Positions 53,573-63,148 are shown, numbered from the stretch's first letter. The stretch: DNA of 64,000 nucleotides from Planctomycetota bacterium (GCA_029781135.1 JAKOXH010000073.1:62001-126000), one strand, 5' to 3'. A program made the numbers and translations. Notes: generated from the sequence alone by a model not told the origin.

Positions 53573-54802
53573 ATGAATGCAGAGCCAAAATCAAAGACGC
53601 CGGTGGAATGCCGGTTTCTGTTGAACGCCGGGGCTCCGGCTCGCGTGTTTCAGGAGGCTCTGCGCGCCGACTCCATTGCCGCTCAATTGTCGCTTGCCTT
53701 CCGTGTTTACTACCGGCTGCGTTCACTTATCCCTTCGCCAGTTCGTCGTTTGTTGCAGCGCTGCCGCGCGGTTCGACAGGCTCCCGATTGGTATCTCCCC
53801 CGTGAATTCCATTTAGCCCTGTGTGAGGCGATCGCGAAGGCGGGTGATGAAGGCGTGCCCACGATTTACCCGTGGCCGGATGGCCAGCGCTTTGCGTTCG
53901 TCCCCACGCACGATGTTGAAACGGCCGAAGGCTGGAAAAATATTGAGCACATTGCGAAGATCGAAGAGGAGTTTGGCATTCGTTCGTCTTGGAACATTGT
54001 GCCCTATAAATATCCGGTCGACATGGGGCTCATTCGCGACCTGCAAAGTCGTGGTTTTGAAGTGGGCGTTCACGGCTATAACCACGATGGCAAGCTGTTC
54101 ACGAGCCGCGCCATATTCGACCGTCGTTTGCCGGCGATGAATGCCGCCCTCGCCAAGTTTTGTGTTTCCGGATTTCGCGCGCCGATGGTTCATCGAAATC
54201 TGGAATGGCTGCAATCGCTGGAGATCGACCACGATGGTTCGTATTTCGACGTTGATCCTTATCAGGCGATGCCTGGTGGGGTGGGTGGCGTATGGCCATT
54301 TATTGCCGGCCGCTTCGTCGAACTCCCCTACACGTTGCCGCAAGATCACACGCTATTTGTCGCATTGCACGAACGCGATGGCCGAATCTGGCATGAGAAA
54401 TTGAACTATGTCGCGGCGTTGGGCGGCCTGGCACTTGTCGTTACGCATCCCGACTATCTCGACAATGAACTGCGGGTGGATGCCTACCGCCGACTGCTGG
54501 GACGCGTGAGAGAGTTCGATCACGTGTGGTGCACGTTGCCCCAGGATGTCGCCGTGTGGTGGCGCGAACGCGATCAATTGGCGTTGAACCGTGAATCCGA
54601 TGAAAAGTGGTGCATCAGTGGGCCGGCAGCTCACCGTGCCAGTGCCAGCACGCTTTGCGCGGTCCCCGACCGTCGTTTCGCGACGAGTCAGAACTTCGCC
54701 GCGCCGGTTCATTCTGGACCGGCACTTCCCCGACTCGAGTGGATCGACCTGCCCTTTTTGCGTGTCACTCCCAAGACAAGCGTGGCAAAGACGCTGGTCT
54801 AA
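53573..54802 (+). CDS. Polysaccharide deacetylase (NodB/CE4-like)
   Basis: The 409-residue protein carries a NodB-like domain at about residues 105-350. FVPTHDVETAEG supplies the base/metal Asp (H113, D114), and the metal HxxxH is in GVHGYNHDG (H167, H171). FRAPMVHRNLEWLQ supplies the Arg motif. No signal peptide is seen; the first 100 residues are basic and helical. It probably deacetylates an amino sugar in the polymer or its precursor, in line with the acetamido-sugar trio upstream. The last 65 residues are poorly ordered. It appears to end the cluster. Confidence 0.85.
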   Translation: MNAEPKSKTPVECRFLLNAGAPARVFQEALRADSIAAQLSLAFRVYYRLRSLIPSPVRRLLQRCRAVRQAPDWYLPREFHLALCEAIAKAGDEGVPTIYPWPDGQRFAFVPTHDVETAEGWKNIEHIAKIEEEFGIRSSWNIVPYKYPVDMGLIRDLQSRGFEVGVHGYNHDGKLFTSRAIFDRRLPAMNAALAKFCVSGFRAPMVHRNLEWLQSLEIDHDGSYFDVDPYQAMPGGVGGVWPFIAGRFVELPYTLPQDHTLFVALHERDGRIWHEKLNYVAALGGLALVVTHPDYLDNELRVDAYRRLLGRVREFDHVWCTLPQDVAVWWRERDQLALNRESDEKWCISGPAAHRASASTLCAVPDRRFATSQNFAAPVHSGPALPRLEWIDLPFLRVTPKTSVAKTLV

Positions 54803-55113
54803 TCGCGCCATTTCTCCCGGTGCGTTCCTTAATGGACGGCTTGTCGGCGGCGCCAATGGAAATCAGCCGGGGCTGGTCACGAGTCGTATGCTCGGGCATC
54901 CTGGCGGCAAAACGCCGATTCGCTAGCGCGTTCAAACTCGTGTTTCACGGCAGTGAACTCTTCCCACGCCTTGCTCGCCCTATTTAAATACTTCGGGTGG
55001 TATCAGCCGAGCGTCAATTTGGACTACAATTCGTGAAGTCGACGCCTTAGTGCCATTAACCCGTGGTGGTCTTTTAGGAAACTGCCTTCGCACATTCGAC
55101 TTGAGGTCCATAC
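54803..55113. other. Intergenic region before rhaA
   Basis: I see no gene, repeat or clear terminator. The rhaA promoter should lie here, but no strong match stands out. Confidence 0.45.
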
Positions 55114-56397
55114 ATGACAAATTCCCAGAGTCAGGCCTTGAATGACTATACCGCCGCCCAAGAACGATTTGCCAAACTCGGCGTCAATACCGAGGACGCG
55201 ATCCAGCGCTTGACAGCCATATCGATTTCTCTCCATTGCTGGCAAGGGGATGATGTGGGCGGGTTTGAGCGCGCTGCTGATACGCTGGGTGGGGGACTGG
55301 CCGTAACCGGAAATTACCGCGGGAAAGCCCGGAATGCCGACGAGCTCCGGGCCGACCTGGAGTGTGCCCTCAAGCTGATCCCGGGAAAACACCGCGTCAA
55401 TCTGCACGCGATTTATGCCGAGACGGATGGAAAGCGGGTTGCACGCACGGATTTAGAGCCGAAGCACTTCGCCCGCTGGATTGATTGGGCCAAAGCTCAT
55501 GGGTTGGGGCTGGATTTCAACCCGACCTATTTTTCGCACCCACTTGCCGACAGCGGCTTCACGTTGAGCCATCGTGATGCGAAGGTTCGTCAGTTCTGGA
55601 TTGACCACGGGATTGCTTGTCGCCACATCGGGGCCGCGATGGGCCGGGAACTCGGCTCAACTTGCGTAACGAATGTGTGGATTCCGGATGGTTTCAAGGA
55701 TCTGCCAGTCGATCGACGTACGCCGCGCGAGTTGTTGCGGGATTCACTTGACAAACTGTTCGCTGAGAAGATTGATCGAGCACACAATTTGGATGCGGTC
55801 GAATCGAAGCTGTTTGGCATCGGCTCGGAAAGCTATGTCGTTGGTTCGCATGAGTTTTATTTGGGCTACGCACTCAAGAAGGATGTGCTCTTGTGTCTCG
55901 ACATGGGGCACTTTCATCCCACGGAATCCGTGGCCGACAAGATTTCGTCGACGCTCACCTGGCTGCCGGAGCTATTACTGCATGTCAGCCGTGGCGTGCG
56001 CTGGGATAGCGATCACGTGGTCATCCTTTCCGATGAAGTTCGTGCGCTCATGCAGGAAATCGTGCGCGGCGGCTATTTGCAGCGTACGCGAATCGCGCTC
56101 GACTATTTCGACGCCAGCATCAATCGGGTGGCGGCGTGGGTTATTGGAACGCGGGCCACGCTCAAAGCGCTGCTGCTTGCCTTACTCGAGCCGCTGGAAT
56201 TGCTCCGTGAATACGAAGGCAACGGCGATTACATGGCACGCCTGGCACTTTTCGAGCATTTGAATACGCTCCCGTTTGGGGCAGTTTGGAATCACTATTG
56301 CGCAACGAACAACGTCCCTGACGGCATCGAGGCAATCGAGATACTAAAGCGTTTCGAAGAGGACGTGCTCAGCCAGCGCGATTTTTCCAGCAAGTAA
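55114..56397 (+). CDS. rhaA: L-rhamnose isomerase
   Basis: RhaA interconverts L-rhamnose and L-rhamnulose. The 427-residue protein has the characteristic opening (SISLHCWQGDDVGGFE), GLAVTGNYRGKARNADELRA, KHRVNLHAIYAE, GLDFNPTYFSHPL and the metal/active-site run TNVWIPDGFKDLPVDRRTPR. GSHEFYLGYAL and CLDMGHFHPTESVADKIS follow. Length is normal. No rhamnulokinase, aldolase or transporter is adjacent, so it stands alone. It may serve catabolism of deoxyhexoses released from polysaccharides. Confidence 0.96.
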   Translation: MTNSQSQALNDYTAAQERFAKLGVNTEDAIQRLTAISISLHCWQGDDVGGFERAADTLGGGLAVTGNYRGKARNADELRADLECALKLIPGKHRVNLHAIYAETDGKRVARTDLEPKHFARWIDWAKAHGLGLDFNPTYFSHPLADSGFTLSHRDAKVRQFWIDHGIACRHIGAAMGRELGSTCVTNVWIPDGFKDLPVDRRTPRELLRDSLDKLFAEKIDRAHNLDAVESKLFGIGSESYVVGSHEFYLGYALKKDVLLCLDMGHFHPTESVADKISSTLTWLPELLLHVSRGVRWDSDHVVILSDEVRALMQEIVRGGYLQRTRIALDYFDASINRVAAWVIGTRATLKALLLALLEPLELLREYEGNGDYMARLALFEHLNTLPFGAVWNHYCATNNVPDGIEAIEILKRFEEDVLSQRDFSSK

Positions 56398-56465
56398 CCG
56401 GCCCGTGGTTCAGTCCGCGACGCTCGACGAACATTCCCTTGCCTTCTGTCGGGATTGGCAGCGCT

Positions 56466-57533
56466 ATGGCCAAACGAAAGCCTCGCCGGGAATTACGGAC
56501 CGAATGCCCTCCATATCCCGCCGAGGCACTGCTTCTCGAAGTGGTCGAGCAAGTTGCCGGCAAGACGGTGATTTGTACCTCACCGGGACTGGCACAATTC
56601 GGCGCGGCTGTTGCCGAACGACTGCCGCAGGCCGCGGTACATTGCCATTACTTGGATCAATACCGGGCTCAATTGGCGGCGGACTACTGGCAGAATCGGT
56701 GGCCGAATCTGCAGATCGCGTGCGCCGCCGATATTACCGTTTCCGAAGTTGATTCGGTCGCGTTTCCGTTTTCGGTAAGCGGCGAAGCCGATCTGACGCG
56801 AGATTTCCTCCAGGCCGGTTATCAGTCGTTGAACTTGGGTGGACGCTTGTTTGCCGCGATTGATAACCCGAGCGATTCCTGGCTCGGCGAGCAACTGCGG
56901 CGACTCTTCCGCCACGTCGAACGGCGCACGTATCGCACCGGTGTAGTTTACCTCGGAACGAAGACCGATCCGCTCAAGAAAGTGAAGAACTACTCTTGTG
57001 AGTTCGCGTTTCGTGACCAGGGCCGCCTGATTCGCGCTTATAGCCGCCCGGGCGTGTTCTCGCATCGACGAATCGATCCCGGTGCGCGACATTTGATCGA
57101 CGCGATGCAAATCGAGAAGGGAATGCGCGTACTCGATGTGGGTTGTGGTTCGGGAGTCGTTGCACTCGCGGCGGCGTGCCGGTCAGATTACGCGCTCGTC
57201 CACGCGGTTGACTCCAATGCTCGGGCCGTAAATTGCACACAGCGGGGAGCGATGCTAAATGGTCTGAAGAACATCACCACGGAACTAAATTGTTCCTGTA
57301 ACATTCAGAGTGGCGGACCGTTCGATTTGGTTCTCGCCAATCCACCCTACTATGCGAGTTTTCGCATCGCGCAACATTTCTGTGAAGTCGGTCGAGCCGC
57401 ATTACGCACGGGCGGGCGAATCCTGATCGTCACAAAACTACCAGCTTGGTATCACCAGAACTTGTCAACCTGGTTTGACGCAGTGACGGTAGTTGAATGC
57501 CGAGGATATTTCTTGTTTGGCGGAACACGGTGA
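56466..57533 (+). CDS. RsmC/RlmG-like class I SAM-dependent methyltransferase
   Basis: The 355-residue protein has the two-domain plan of rRNA guanine-N2 methyltransferases. The N-terminal degenerate domain (to about residue 175) ends before LIRAYSRPGVFSHRRIDPGA. The C-terminal catalytic domain has motif I MRVLDVGCGSGVVALAAA, an acidic VHAVDSNARAVNCTQ loop and motif IV LVLANPPYY. NPPY is typical of exocyclic amino methylation on nucleic acid, so the target is probably 16S or 23S rRNA. ATG 56466 is preferred to an upstream start at 56439. Confidence 0.85.
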   Translation: MAKRKPRRELRTECPPYPAEALLLEVVEQVAGKTVICTSPGLAQFGAAVAERLPQAAVHCHYLDQYRAQLAADYWQNRWPNLQIACAADITVSEVDSVAFPFSVSGEADLTRDFLQAGYQSLNLGGRLFAAIDNPSDSWLGEQLRRLFRHVERRTYRTGVVYLGTKTDPLKKVKNYSCEFAFRDQGRLIRAYSRPGVFSHRRIDPGARHLIDAMQIEKGMRVLDVGCGSGVVALAAACRSDYALVHAVDSNARAVNCTQRGAMLNGLKNITTELNCSCNIQSGGPFDLVLANPPYYASFRIAQHFCEVGRAALRTGGRILIVTKLPAWYHQNLSTWFDAVTVVECRGYFLFGGTR

Positions 57534-57716
57534 CGACGCGACGCCAACCAGAGTTCGGACGTTGCCGCAACACCTCTCGCCGTGTCAGCGTGGGTCGTCA
57601 TGCCGGCGTTCGTCGAGTTGGAACGGCAAGACGCGTTTCGCGGCATCATTCGCACCATTGAAGGCGTCCAGCGCGACATCGAGTCGATCTCGACGACGAC
57701 GCACCATGCCGCACGA

Positions 57717-58658
57717 TCATTTGGCGGCGAATGGCGCAACCGCTCCGTCCTTTCCGACCACTTGCACTTTCGTCAATCCAGCACGCCACCAGTCGGCCAG
57801 CGGACCGCGCTCGATGCTCTTCAGCGCGTTCTGCCGCGAGGCTTGCTTGAGATCCAGCGTGGCAATCACCACGTCTTCGCTAAATACCGATGCCTCTCGA
57901 ATGAGATTGCCATCCGGCGCAATAATCCGGCTTTGCCCGTGTGAACCAGTCGTGTCCTTATTCGCGGGCGCATTGGCCTGAACGACGAAAACATTGTTTT
58001 CAACGGCTCGAGCTTGAATCTGCGCACGATACGGTCCAATTTTCGCTTCGTTCGTAACACCCGATTCATGGGACAGATAAAACACAATTTCCGCCCCCGC
58101 GAGAACCGGAAGTCGCACCAGTTCTGGGTAGCGTTCGTCGTGGCAAATGATGATCGTCGCGGGCACGTCGTCGATCTTAAAGACAACCAATTGGGTGCCC
58201 GCAGTGGGCCAGGTTTCTGCGAGCTGAATTTTATGGTAACGCGCCACGACCTTACCGGTCGGTGCGATGACCAGAGAGGAATTGAGAAGTCGATTTCCGT
58301 CTCGGTACGGAGTGCCCACGATCGCGTAGATATTGTAGCGGCGACACGCTTCCGTCAAATGCTGTTCCGCCTCATGCAGATGCTCAGCTGAGATCCCTTG
58401 TATGAAGGCGTTATCGAAATAGCCGGTGAGCGCGCATTCCGGGAAGACGGCGACCCGCACGCCGTCGTGTGCGCATTTCGCCAATTGCTCGTCGATTTTC
58501 GCGACATTTGCCGGGAGGTCACGGGACGACCGCATTTGCACCGCGGCGACGCGTAGCGTCGGCGACGATGGGTTAGCCGTCGTCTTCTCAGCACACGAGC
58601 CGACGCGGCCAATTAACTGAAACAGAATCGTCAGTACGATTACCGCGCTACGACGCAT
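57717..58658 (-). CDS. Exported carbon-nitrogen hydrolase (nitrilase superfamily)
   Basis: The 313-residue protein has an N-terminal signal sequence with a possible lipobox (RRSAVIVLTILFQLIGRVG, then SC near residues 21-22). The nitrilase core begins at TLRVAAVQMRSS. The catalytic triad is visible: Glu 74 in VFPECALTGY, Lys 143 in ARYHKIQLAE and Cys 172 in IIICHDERYPE. It hydrolyses an amide or nitrile outside the cytoplasm; the substrate is unknown. The start at 58658 is chosen for the signal peptide. It is downstream of the double alpha/beta hydrolase on the same strand, with a palindromic element between. Confidence 0.88.
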   Translation of the reverse strand: MRRSAVIVLTILFQLIGRVGSCAEKTTANPSSPTLRVAAVQMRSSRDLPANVAKIDEQLAKCAHDGVRVAVFPECALTGYFDNAFIQGISAEHLHEAEQHLTEACRRYNIYAIVGTPYRDGNRLLNSSLVIAPTGKVVARYHKIQLAETWPTAGTQLVVFKIDDVPATIIICHDERYPELVRLPVLAGAEIVFYLSHESGVTNEAKIGPYRAQIQARAVENNVFVVQANAPANKDTTGSHGQSRIIAPDGNLIREASVFSEDVVIATLDLKQASRQNALKSIERGPLADWWRAGLTKVQVVGKDGAVAPFAAK

Positions 58659-58674
58659 AAGCTCAATGTCCTTG

Positions 58675-58769
58675 GTGCTTATCCCAGAACCATCGGGGAC
58701 TGTCTCAATCTTGCGCAGTCTTCGGAGCAAAATGGGACTGTCCTCTCCGAGATGGTGCTGGGATAAGCG
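58675..58769. repeat. Palindromic element, copy 3 (TGCTTATCCCAG arms)
   Basis: GTGCTTATCCCAGAACCATC at the left mirrors GATGGTGCTGGGATAAGCG at the right. The inner part has GGGACTGTCTCAATCTTGC and GCAAAATGGGACTGTCC. It is clearly the same family as 30144-30240 and 50151-50270. It lies between two minus-strand hydrolase genes. Confidence 0.9.
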
Positions 58770-58796
58770 TTTAGCACGACTTTCCAGCCGCTCCAA

Positions 58797-60782
58797 TTAC
58801 TGGCGAGTTACCGCACATGGTTTCGCAAGTTCGACAAAATCCTCGATGTCGCCGGCTTGCAGCAAACCAAAGCAGAACAGTTCCGGATACTTCGTTGCCG
58901 TCCAATCATTATTGATGATGTCTCGAAGGCTTCCCAGCGAGTCTTGCAAAATGAGTTGCCGCGGCCGCTCATTCCCTTTGGCCGTTGCTGCCGCTGCGAG
59001 CGCCGCAAGACTGGCGCGCGGACCAATCGCCTGCATTGCGATCGGCCCACCAAACTGCGCTTCTGCCCAGGCTGCGATGGCCTGCAATTCGTCGGCTTGA
59101 ACGCCGAGCGGCCGGCCACCGACCGACGCAACAAACATGGCAAATAGATAGCCACGGTCGTCGAGCTTGCACTCGCCCATGTAAAACAGGTCGACGGCAA
59201 GTACGCGATGACCGCCCGCCAGCAGCTCATTGACCTTATCCGCAGTGCTGGTTTTGCCATCATCGGCCACGATGCAGACCGTGTCTTTCGGCGTGCCGCG
59301 CCAGAGTTCGACCACCGGAACCCGCCAGTCGTCGCCGAGCTTAAGCTGCCATTTGCGAACATGAGTCTGGCCCAACGAGGACTCGTTCAAGATTTCGGCC
59401 GTGGGGGCGTAGTCGTGAAGCTTCAGCACCTGAACTAGTATGCCGGCATCATGCCGATGTTGTGATTCTCGACCGGTCGTATTTGAATGTCCGTTATTCT
59501 TGTTCAGTGGCAGCGAATTCATCGCGGCGAGCGCGATCTTGTGCAAGTCGAGGTTATCGTCCGGTAAAGGTACGTTGAGTTCATCCGCCGTCTTCACCTC
59601 ATGCTCGCTATCAATATCCGCGGCGCTAAACTTCGCGTCACCCGCATAAAAGAAGTCGCCCACGAGTCTGTAGAATGCTTCGCGGTTATCCTTGAGAAAA
59701 TTGTGAGTTCCTGGATCTTCGTTAACGTGCGTTCGCAGTCGCGACTCGGCGCCGGCGAGTTCATAAATCGGCTTTGCCGCATCAACGAGTGGCTGCAATG
59801 CATGCGATGATTTGAAACAGCAGTCGTCCTTGGCGTTGTATGTAAGCAGTGTCGGCCGGGGCGCCCGCAACGCGGTGAGGTGGGTGAAATCGGCGAGCGC
59901 GGCCAAATCCGCTGGCGCTTGCTCCGAATCACCGAGATCCGAGAAATACTCCACGCGGGTCGAAAAGGCCGAGTAGCCCGCCACCGGGTTGGCGAGCGTA
60001 ACTCGGCGATCGAGCGAGCTGAGCAGAATCGTCTGCCAACCGCCGCCAGACAGCCCGGCCATGCCGACGCGATCCAAGTCGGCATGGGGATGATCCACCA
60101 AAATATCGAGACCTCTTTCCATCACCAGGTAAAACACGGCGAGTCCGCTCGTGCCGCAGAGGTCGACTTGGTTCATGCGGCCGTGCGAAAACCCTTCGCC
60201 TCGCAATTGACCCATGCCAAGCCATTCGAGGTTCAGGGCGATCATCCCCCGCTTGGCCAAATTGATGCAGCGAATCTGTTTGTAAGGCGCTTGTTTGCCG
60301 TTGGCGTCGTGGCCATTAACATTCAATATAACTGGAACGCGGCCCGCGACCTGATCAGGTTCATAGAGCAGGGCGGGAATCCACAGGCCGGGAATTGCCT
60401 CGTACCGTAATTTCTTGATGTGATACCCGGGCCCGCCCGAAATCGTATCGAGCCATTCAACGCGGCGCGAGGGATCGCGCCACGCCGCGGGCACGCCGCG
60501 AAACACAATCTGTTCGAGAACGCTTTGCCGAAGGCGTTCCGCTTCATGTGTCCAAGCACTCCACGTGGCAAAGTGCGGCAGCACCGCGATGCGCCGTTCA
60601 CAATATTTCTTCACTTCGGCCAGCGGCTGACCGGCAGCAAGTACCGATTGCCCAAGCACATCGCGCAGAGCCTTATCGCCCGATGGCGGTGCGTTTTCCG
60701 TCGCCAAAAGTTTGTGCGAACACAAAGTCAGCAATAACGACGCGACGACACCACGGCCCACACCTGAATCCGCTACGCTCAT
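58797..60782 (-). CDS. Exported protein with an active and a degenerate alpha/beta-hydrolase domain (acetyl-xylan-esterase-like)
   Basis: The 661-residue protein has a signal peptide (about residues 1-27). The first alpha/beta hydrolase domain has the nucleophile in MAGLSGGGWQ (Ser 245), an acid in LTYNAKDDCC (Asp 319/320) and a His in DPGTHNF (His 360). That domain resembles acetyl-xylan-esterase-type deacetylases. A second, hydrolase-like domain follows at about 490-650 (VLAVDLFYMGE), where the nucleophile elbow reads QAIGPRASLAAL and has no Ser at the usual position. The second half may therefore be structural. Start at 60782; a longer frame to 60962 lacks a leader. Confidence 0.75.
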   Translation of the reverse strand: MSVADSGVGRGVVASLLLTLCSHKLLATENAPPSGDKALRDVLGQSVLAAGQPLAEVKKYCERRIAVLPHFATWSAWTHEAERLRQSVLEQIVFRGVPAAWRDPSRRVEWLDTISGGPGYHIKKLRYEAIPGLWIPALLYEPDQVAGRVPVILNVNGHDANGKQAPYKQIRCINLAKRGMIALNLEWLGMGQLRGEGFSHGRMNQVDLCGTSGLAVFYLVMERGLDILVDHPHADLDRVGMAGLSGGGWQTILLSSLDRRVTLANPVAGYSAFSTRVEYFSDLGDSEQAPADLAALADFTHLTALRAPRPTLLTYNAKDDCCFKSSHALQPLVDAAKPIYELAGAESRLRTHVNEDPGTHNFLKDNREAFYRLVGDFFYAGDAKFSAADIDSEHEVKTADELNVPLPDDNLDLHKIALAAMNSLPLNKNNGHSNTTGRESQHRHDAGILVQVLKLHDYAPTAEILNESSLGQTHVRKWQLKLGDDWRVPVVELWRGTPKDTVCIVADDGKTSTADKVNELLAGGHRVLAVDLFYMGECKLDDRGYLFAMFVASVGGRPLGVQADELQAIAAWAEAQFGGPIAMQAIGPRASLAALAAAATAKGNERPRQLILQDSLGSLRDIINNDWTATKYPELFCFGLLQAGDIEDFVELAKPCAVTRQ

Positions 60783-61071
60783 TATCGAATGTATCTTGTT
60801 AGGACTTTGTACGAGGCAAGTGCTTGGCAAATGCCGAGTGGCGATTGCCCGGCTAGAGCAAATTACCAAAATGCGTACCCGCGTTTCCTCAAGAAACCCG
60901 CTGCGACATTGAAGATCGTCGGCACGAAAAAGAGCAAGATGCTCTAATCCACGATTGTACACAACCCTTTCGCCGGTGTGAGGGAGTTTTTTTTGGGGCC
61001 TTTTTCACCCGAACGGTTTTGTGGTTATGCTGTATTGATCGAAATAAATCAGGCCCCCGGAGGCAACGACG
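60783..61071. promoter_or_regulatory. Divergent intergenic region between the two hydrolase genes
   Basis: It carries promoters for the minus-strand esterase-like gene and the plus-strand nitrilase gene. GGAGG at 61059-61063 is the ribosome-binding site that supports the TTG start at 61072. No palindrome stands out. Confidence 0.4.
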
Positions 61072-61995
61072 TTGAACGCGTGCAGTCCTGTAACATGCCG
61101 ACGCTTGAAGCGTGCCATGTTGGCCATTCTTGCCTCATTCCTTTCAGCAGGATGTCCAGTTCTCGCGAGCGCTGAAGATGGAGCCGCCGCCCCGGCCAAG
61201 ACCATTGCTTCTCCGTTGGAAAACAGAGCCGGCGGCAGTGTTCGTGTGGCGGGCATTGTCTTGAAATGGTTGCGGACGGATAAAGCGGCGAATTACGCGC
61301 GTGCGGAAAAATTGATCACGGAAGCGGCTCATGGCGGTGCCCAATTGGTGTGCACGACCGAGTGCTTCCTCGATGGCTACGCAATCAAAGACAAGTCGAT
61401 CCCGCTCGACCAATATCGGGCGCTCGGCGAACCTATTCCTGGCGGTATGTATTTTCAACGGTTGACGAGTCTGGCGGACCGGCTTGACATTTATCTGGTC
61501 GCCGGCATGCTCGAAGCCGATGGCGACAAACGTTACAACACGGCCGTGCTCATTAGTCCAGCGGGCAAGTTGCTGGGCCGCTATCGCAAGCACCAACTCG
61601 AACACGAATTAGTTCGCAACACGCCTGGCACGGAGACGCCCGTGTTTCCGACGCCGTTCGGCAAGCTGGGCATCATGATTTGTGCCGACCGGCGTGACCC
61701 GAACTTGGTCAAGCAGTTAAAAGCTGTGGGGGCCGACTTATTGATCTGCCCATCCGGCGGGATGTTCGGCGCCGTAAAGAACGATCCGATCGTTCAAGCG
61801 CGCTCACAGGAGAACGCGGCGCCGATTGTGTTTGTCCATCCCGCCGAGTTCCTGGTGACGGATGCACAAGGTAAAATCGAGAAACAAGTGCTGCTTGGCG
61901 ATCGGCTTGAAATAGCGCACGCGGATATAGGCACGGCAACCGACACAAATGAAGTTGTTTATTTTGACCTACGAATCCCAGTGAAATCAAACTGA
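61072..61995 (+). CDS. Exported carbon-nitrogen hydrolase (nitrilase superfamily)
   Basis: The 307-residue protein opens with a basic signal peptide (CRRLKRAMLAILASFLSAGC), and the nitrilase core starts near residue 56. The triad is visible: Glu 97 in VCTTECFLDGY, Lys 173 in GRYRKHQLEHE and Cys 204 in IMICADRRDP. It is a distinct relative of the gene at 57717 and probably acts on a different extracytoplasmic amide. The TTG start is supported by GGAGG eight bases upstream; an internal ATG at 61117 would cut the signal peptide's basic end. Confidence 0.85.
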   Translation: MNACSPVTCRRLKRAMLAILASFLSAGCPVLASAEDGAAAPAKTIASPLENRAGGSVRVAGIVLKWLRTDKAANYARAEKLITEAAHGGAQLVCTTECFLDGYAIKDKSIPLDQYRALGEPIPGGMYFQRLTSLADRLDIYLVAGMLEADGDKRYNTAVLISPAGKLLGRYRKHQLEHELVRNTPGTETPVFPTPFGKLGIMICADRRDPNLVKQLKAVGADLLICPSGGMFGAVKNDPIVQARSQENAAPIVFVHPAEFLVTDAQGKIEKQVLLGDRLEIAHADIGTATDTNEVVYFDLRIPVKSN

Positions 61996-62184
61996 AATCG
62001 CCACGGGGCCGAGCAGGAGATTCGGCGAACCACCGTGAAGCAAAAGTCTAGAGATATACCAACGATTCCTGTTGCGAAAGCAACGTACTGAATTGCAATC
62101 CATTCGGATATCGAAATTCTCACGCGGTGCAGCAGCATGAGGCATGAGAGTTAATTTTATCAATCGAGTGGGAAAGAACATCAA

Positions 62185-63129
62185 ATGCGGACTACCTTTG
62201 TATTGTTGGCGTTGGCAGTCATGGTCAACTTGGACTGTGAAGCGTTTTGGTCACAATGTGCTGCCGCCGAAGGCAATCGCTACGTTATTATTCACGGCGA
62301 CGACGCCGGCATGTCGCATTCCGCCAACCGGGCCACGATCGATGCCATGGAAAAGGGCATCGTGTCGTCGGCCAGCATCATGGTGCCCTGCCCGTGGTTC
62401 AAGGAAATCGCGGCCTACGCCAAAGCGCATCCCGAACGAGATTTCGGCGTCCATCTAACGCTCAACAGCGAATGGGATAATTACCGCTGGGGGCCGGTGA
62501 CCAGTCGCGATCGGGTGCCCAGCCTTGTCGATAACGAAGGGTACCTGTGGGACAACGTCGCCCAAGTGGCCGAAAATGCGAAGGCCGACGAAGTGGCGAC
62601 GGAACTTCGCGCTCAAGTGCGGCGGGCGCTCAACTTTGGCGTTCCCGTAACGCACCTGGATACACACATGGGTGCCTTGGTCAGCCGTCCCGACCTGATC
62701 GACGCTTACGTGAAAGTCGGCATCGAATTCAACGTGCCCGTGTTCTTTCTGCGCGATCTCAGTGGCGATGTAACGAGTGCCCCGGTGCTCGCCAAGGCTC
62801 GCCAGTTGCTCTCCGTACTCGACGAACACAAGCTCCCCGTGCTCGACCACATGACCCAACTGTATGCCCGGCAAGAATACGATGAGCAACGCCGGCAGTA
62901 TCTCGAGGCCATCCAAAATAGCAAGCCGGGCGTCCAATACCTCATCATTCATTGCGGCTACAACGATGATGAACTTCAGGCGATCACCAACAGCAGCAAG
63001 ATCCGCGATATGGATCGCCGCATCTTCACCGACCCGCGGTTCATCGCCGATGTGAAAAAGTGCGACGTGCAAATCGTGACTTGGAAGCAAGTCCGCGAAA
63101 TGCTCAAGAACAAACCCACGCCCAAGTAA
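62185..63129 (+). CDS. Exported ChbG/YdjC-family carbohydrate deacetylase
   Basis: The 314-residue protein has a signal-like N-terminus (MRTTFVLLALAVMVNLDCEA). The YdjC pattern begins with YVIIHGDDAGMSHSANRATI, whose Asp-Asp binds metal near residues 39-40. ERDFGVHLTLNSEW supplies the metal His, and VTHLDTHMGAL the second His pair. This family removes acetyl groups from N-acetylated disaccharides such as chitobiose. An exported member could act on glycans taken up or degraded outside. It follows the nitrilase gene by 189 bases. Confidence 0.88.
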   Translation: MRTTFVLLALAVMVNLDCEAFWSQCAAAEGNRYVIIHGDDAGMSHSANRATIDAMEKGIVSSASIMVPCPWFKEIAAYAKAHPERDFGVHLTLNSEWDNYRWGPVTSRDRVPSLVDNEGYLWDNVAQVAENAKADEVATELRAQVRRALNFGVPVTHLDTHMGALVSRPDLIDAYVKVGIEFNVPVFFLRDLSGDVTSAPVLAKARQLLSVLDEHKLPVLDHMTQLYARQEYDEQRRQYLEAIQNSKPGVQYLIIHCGYNDDELQAITNSSKIRDMDRRIFTDPRFIADVKKCDVQIVTWKQVREMLKNKPTPK

Positions 63130-63148
63130 AGCGACTTGCCACCAACCG

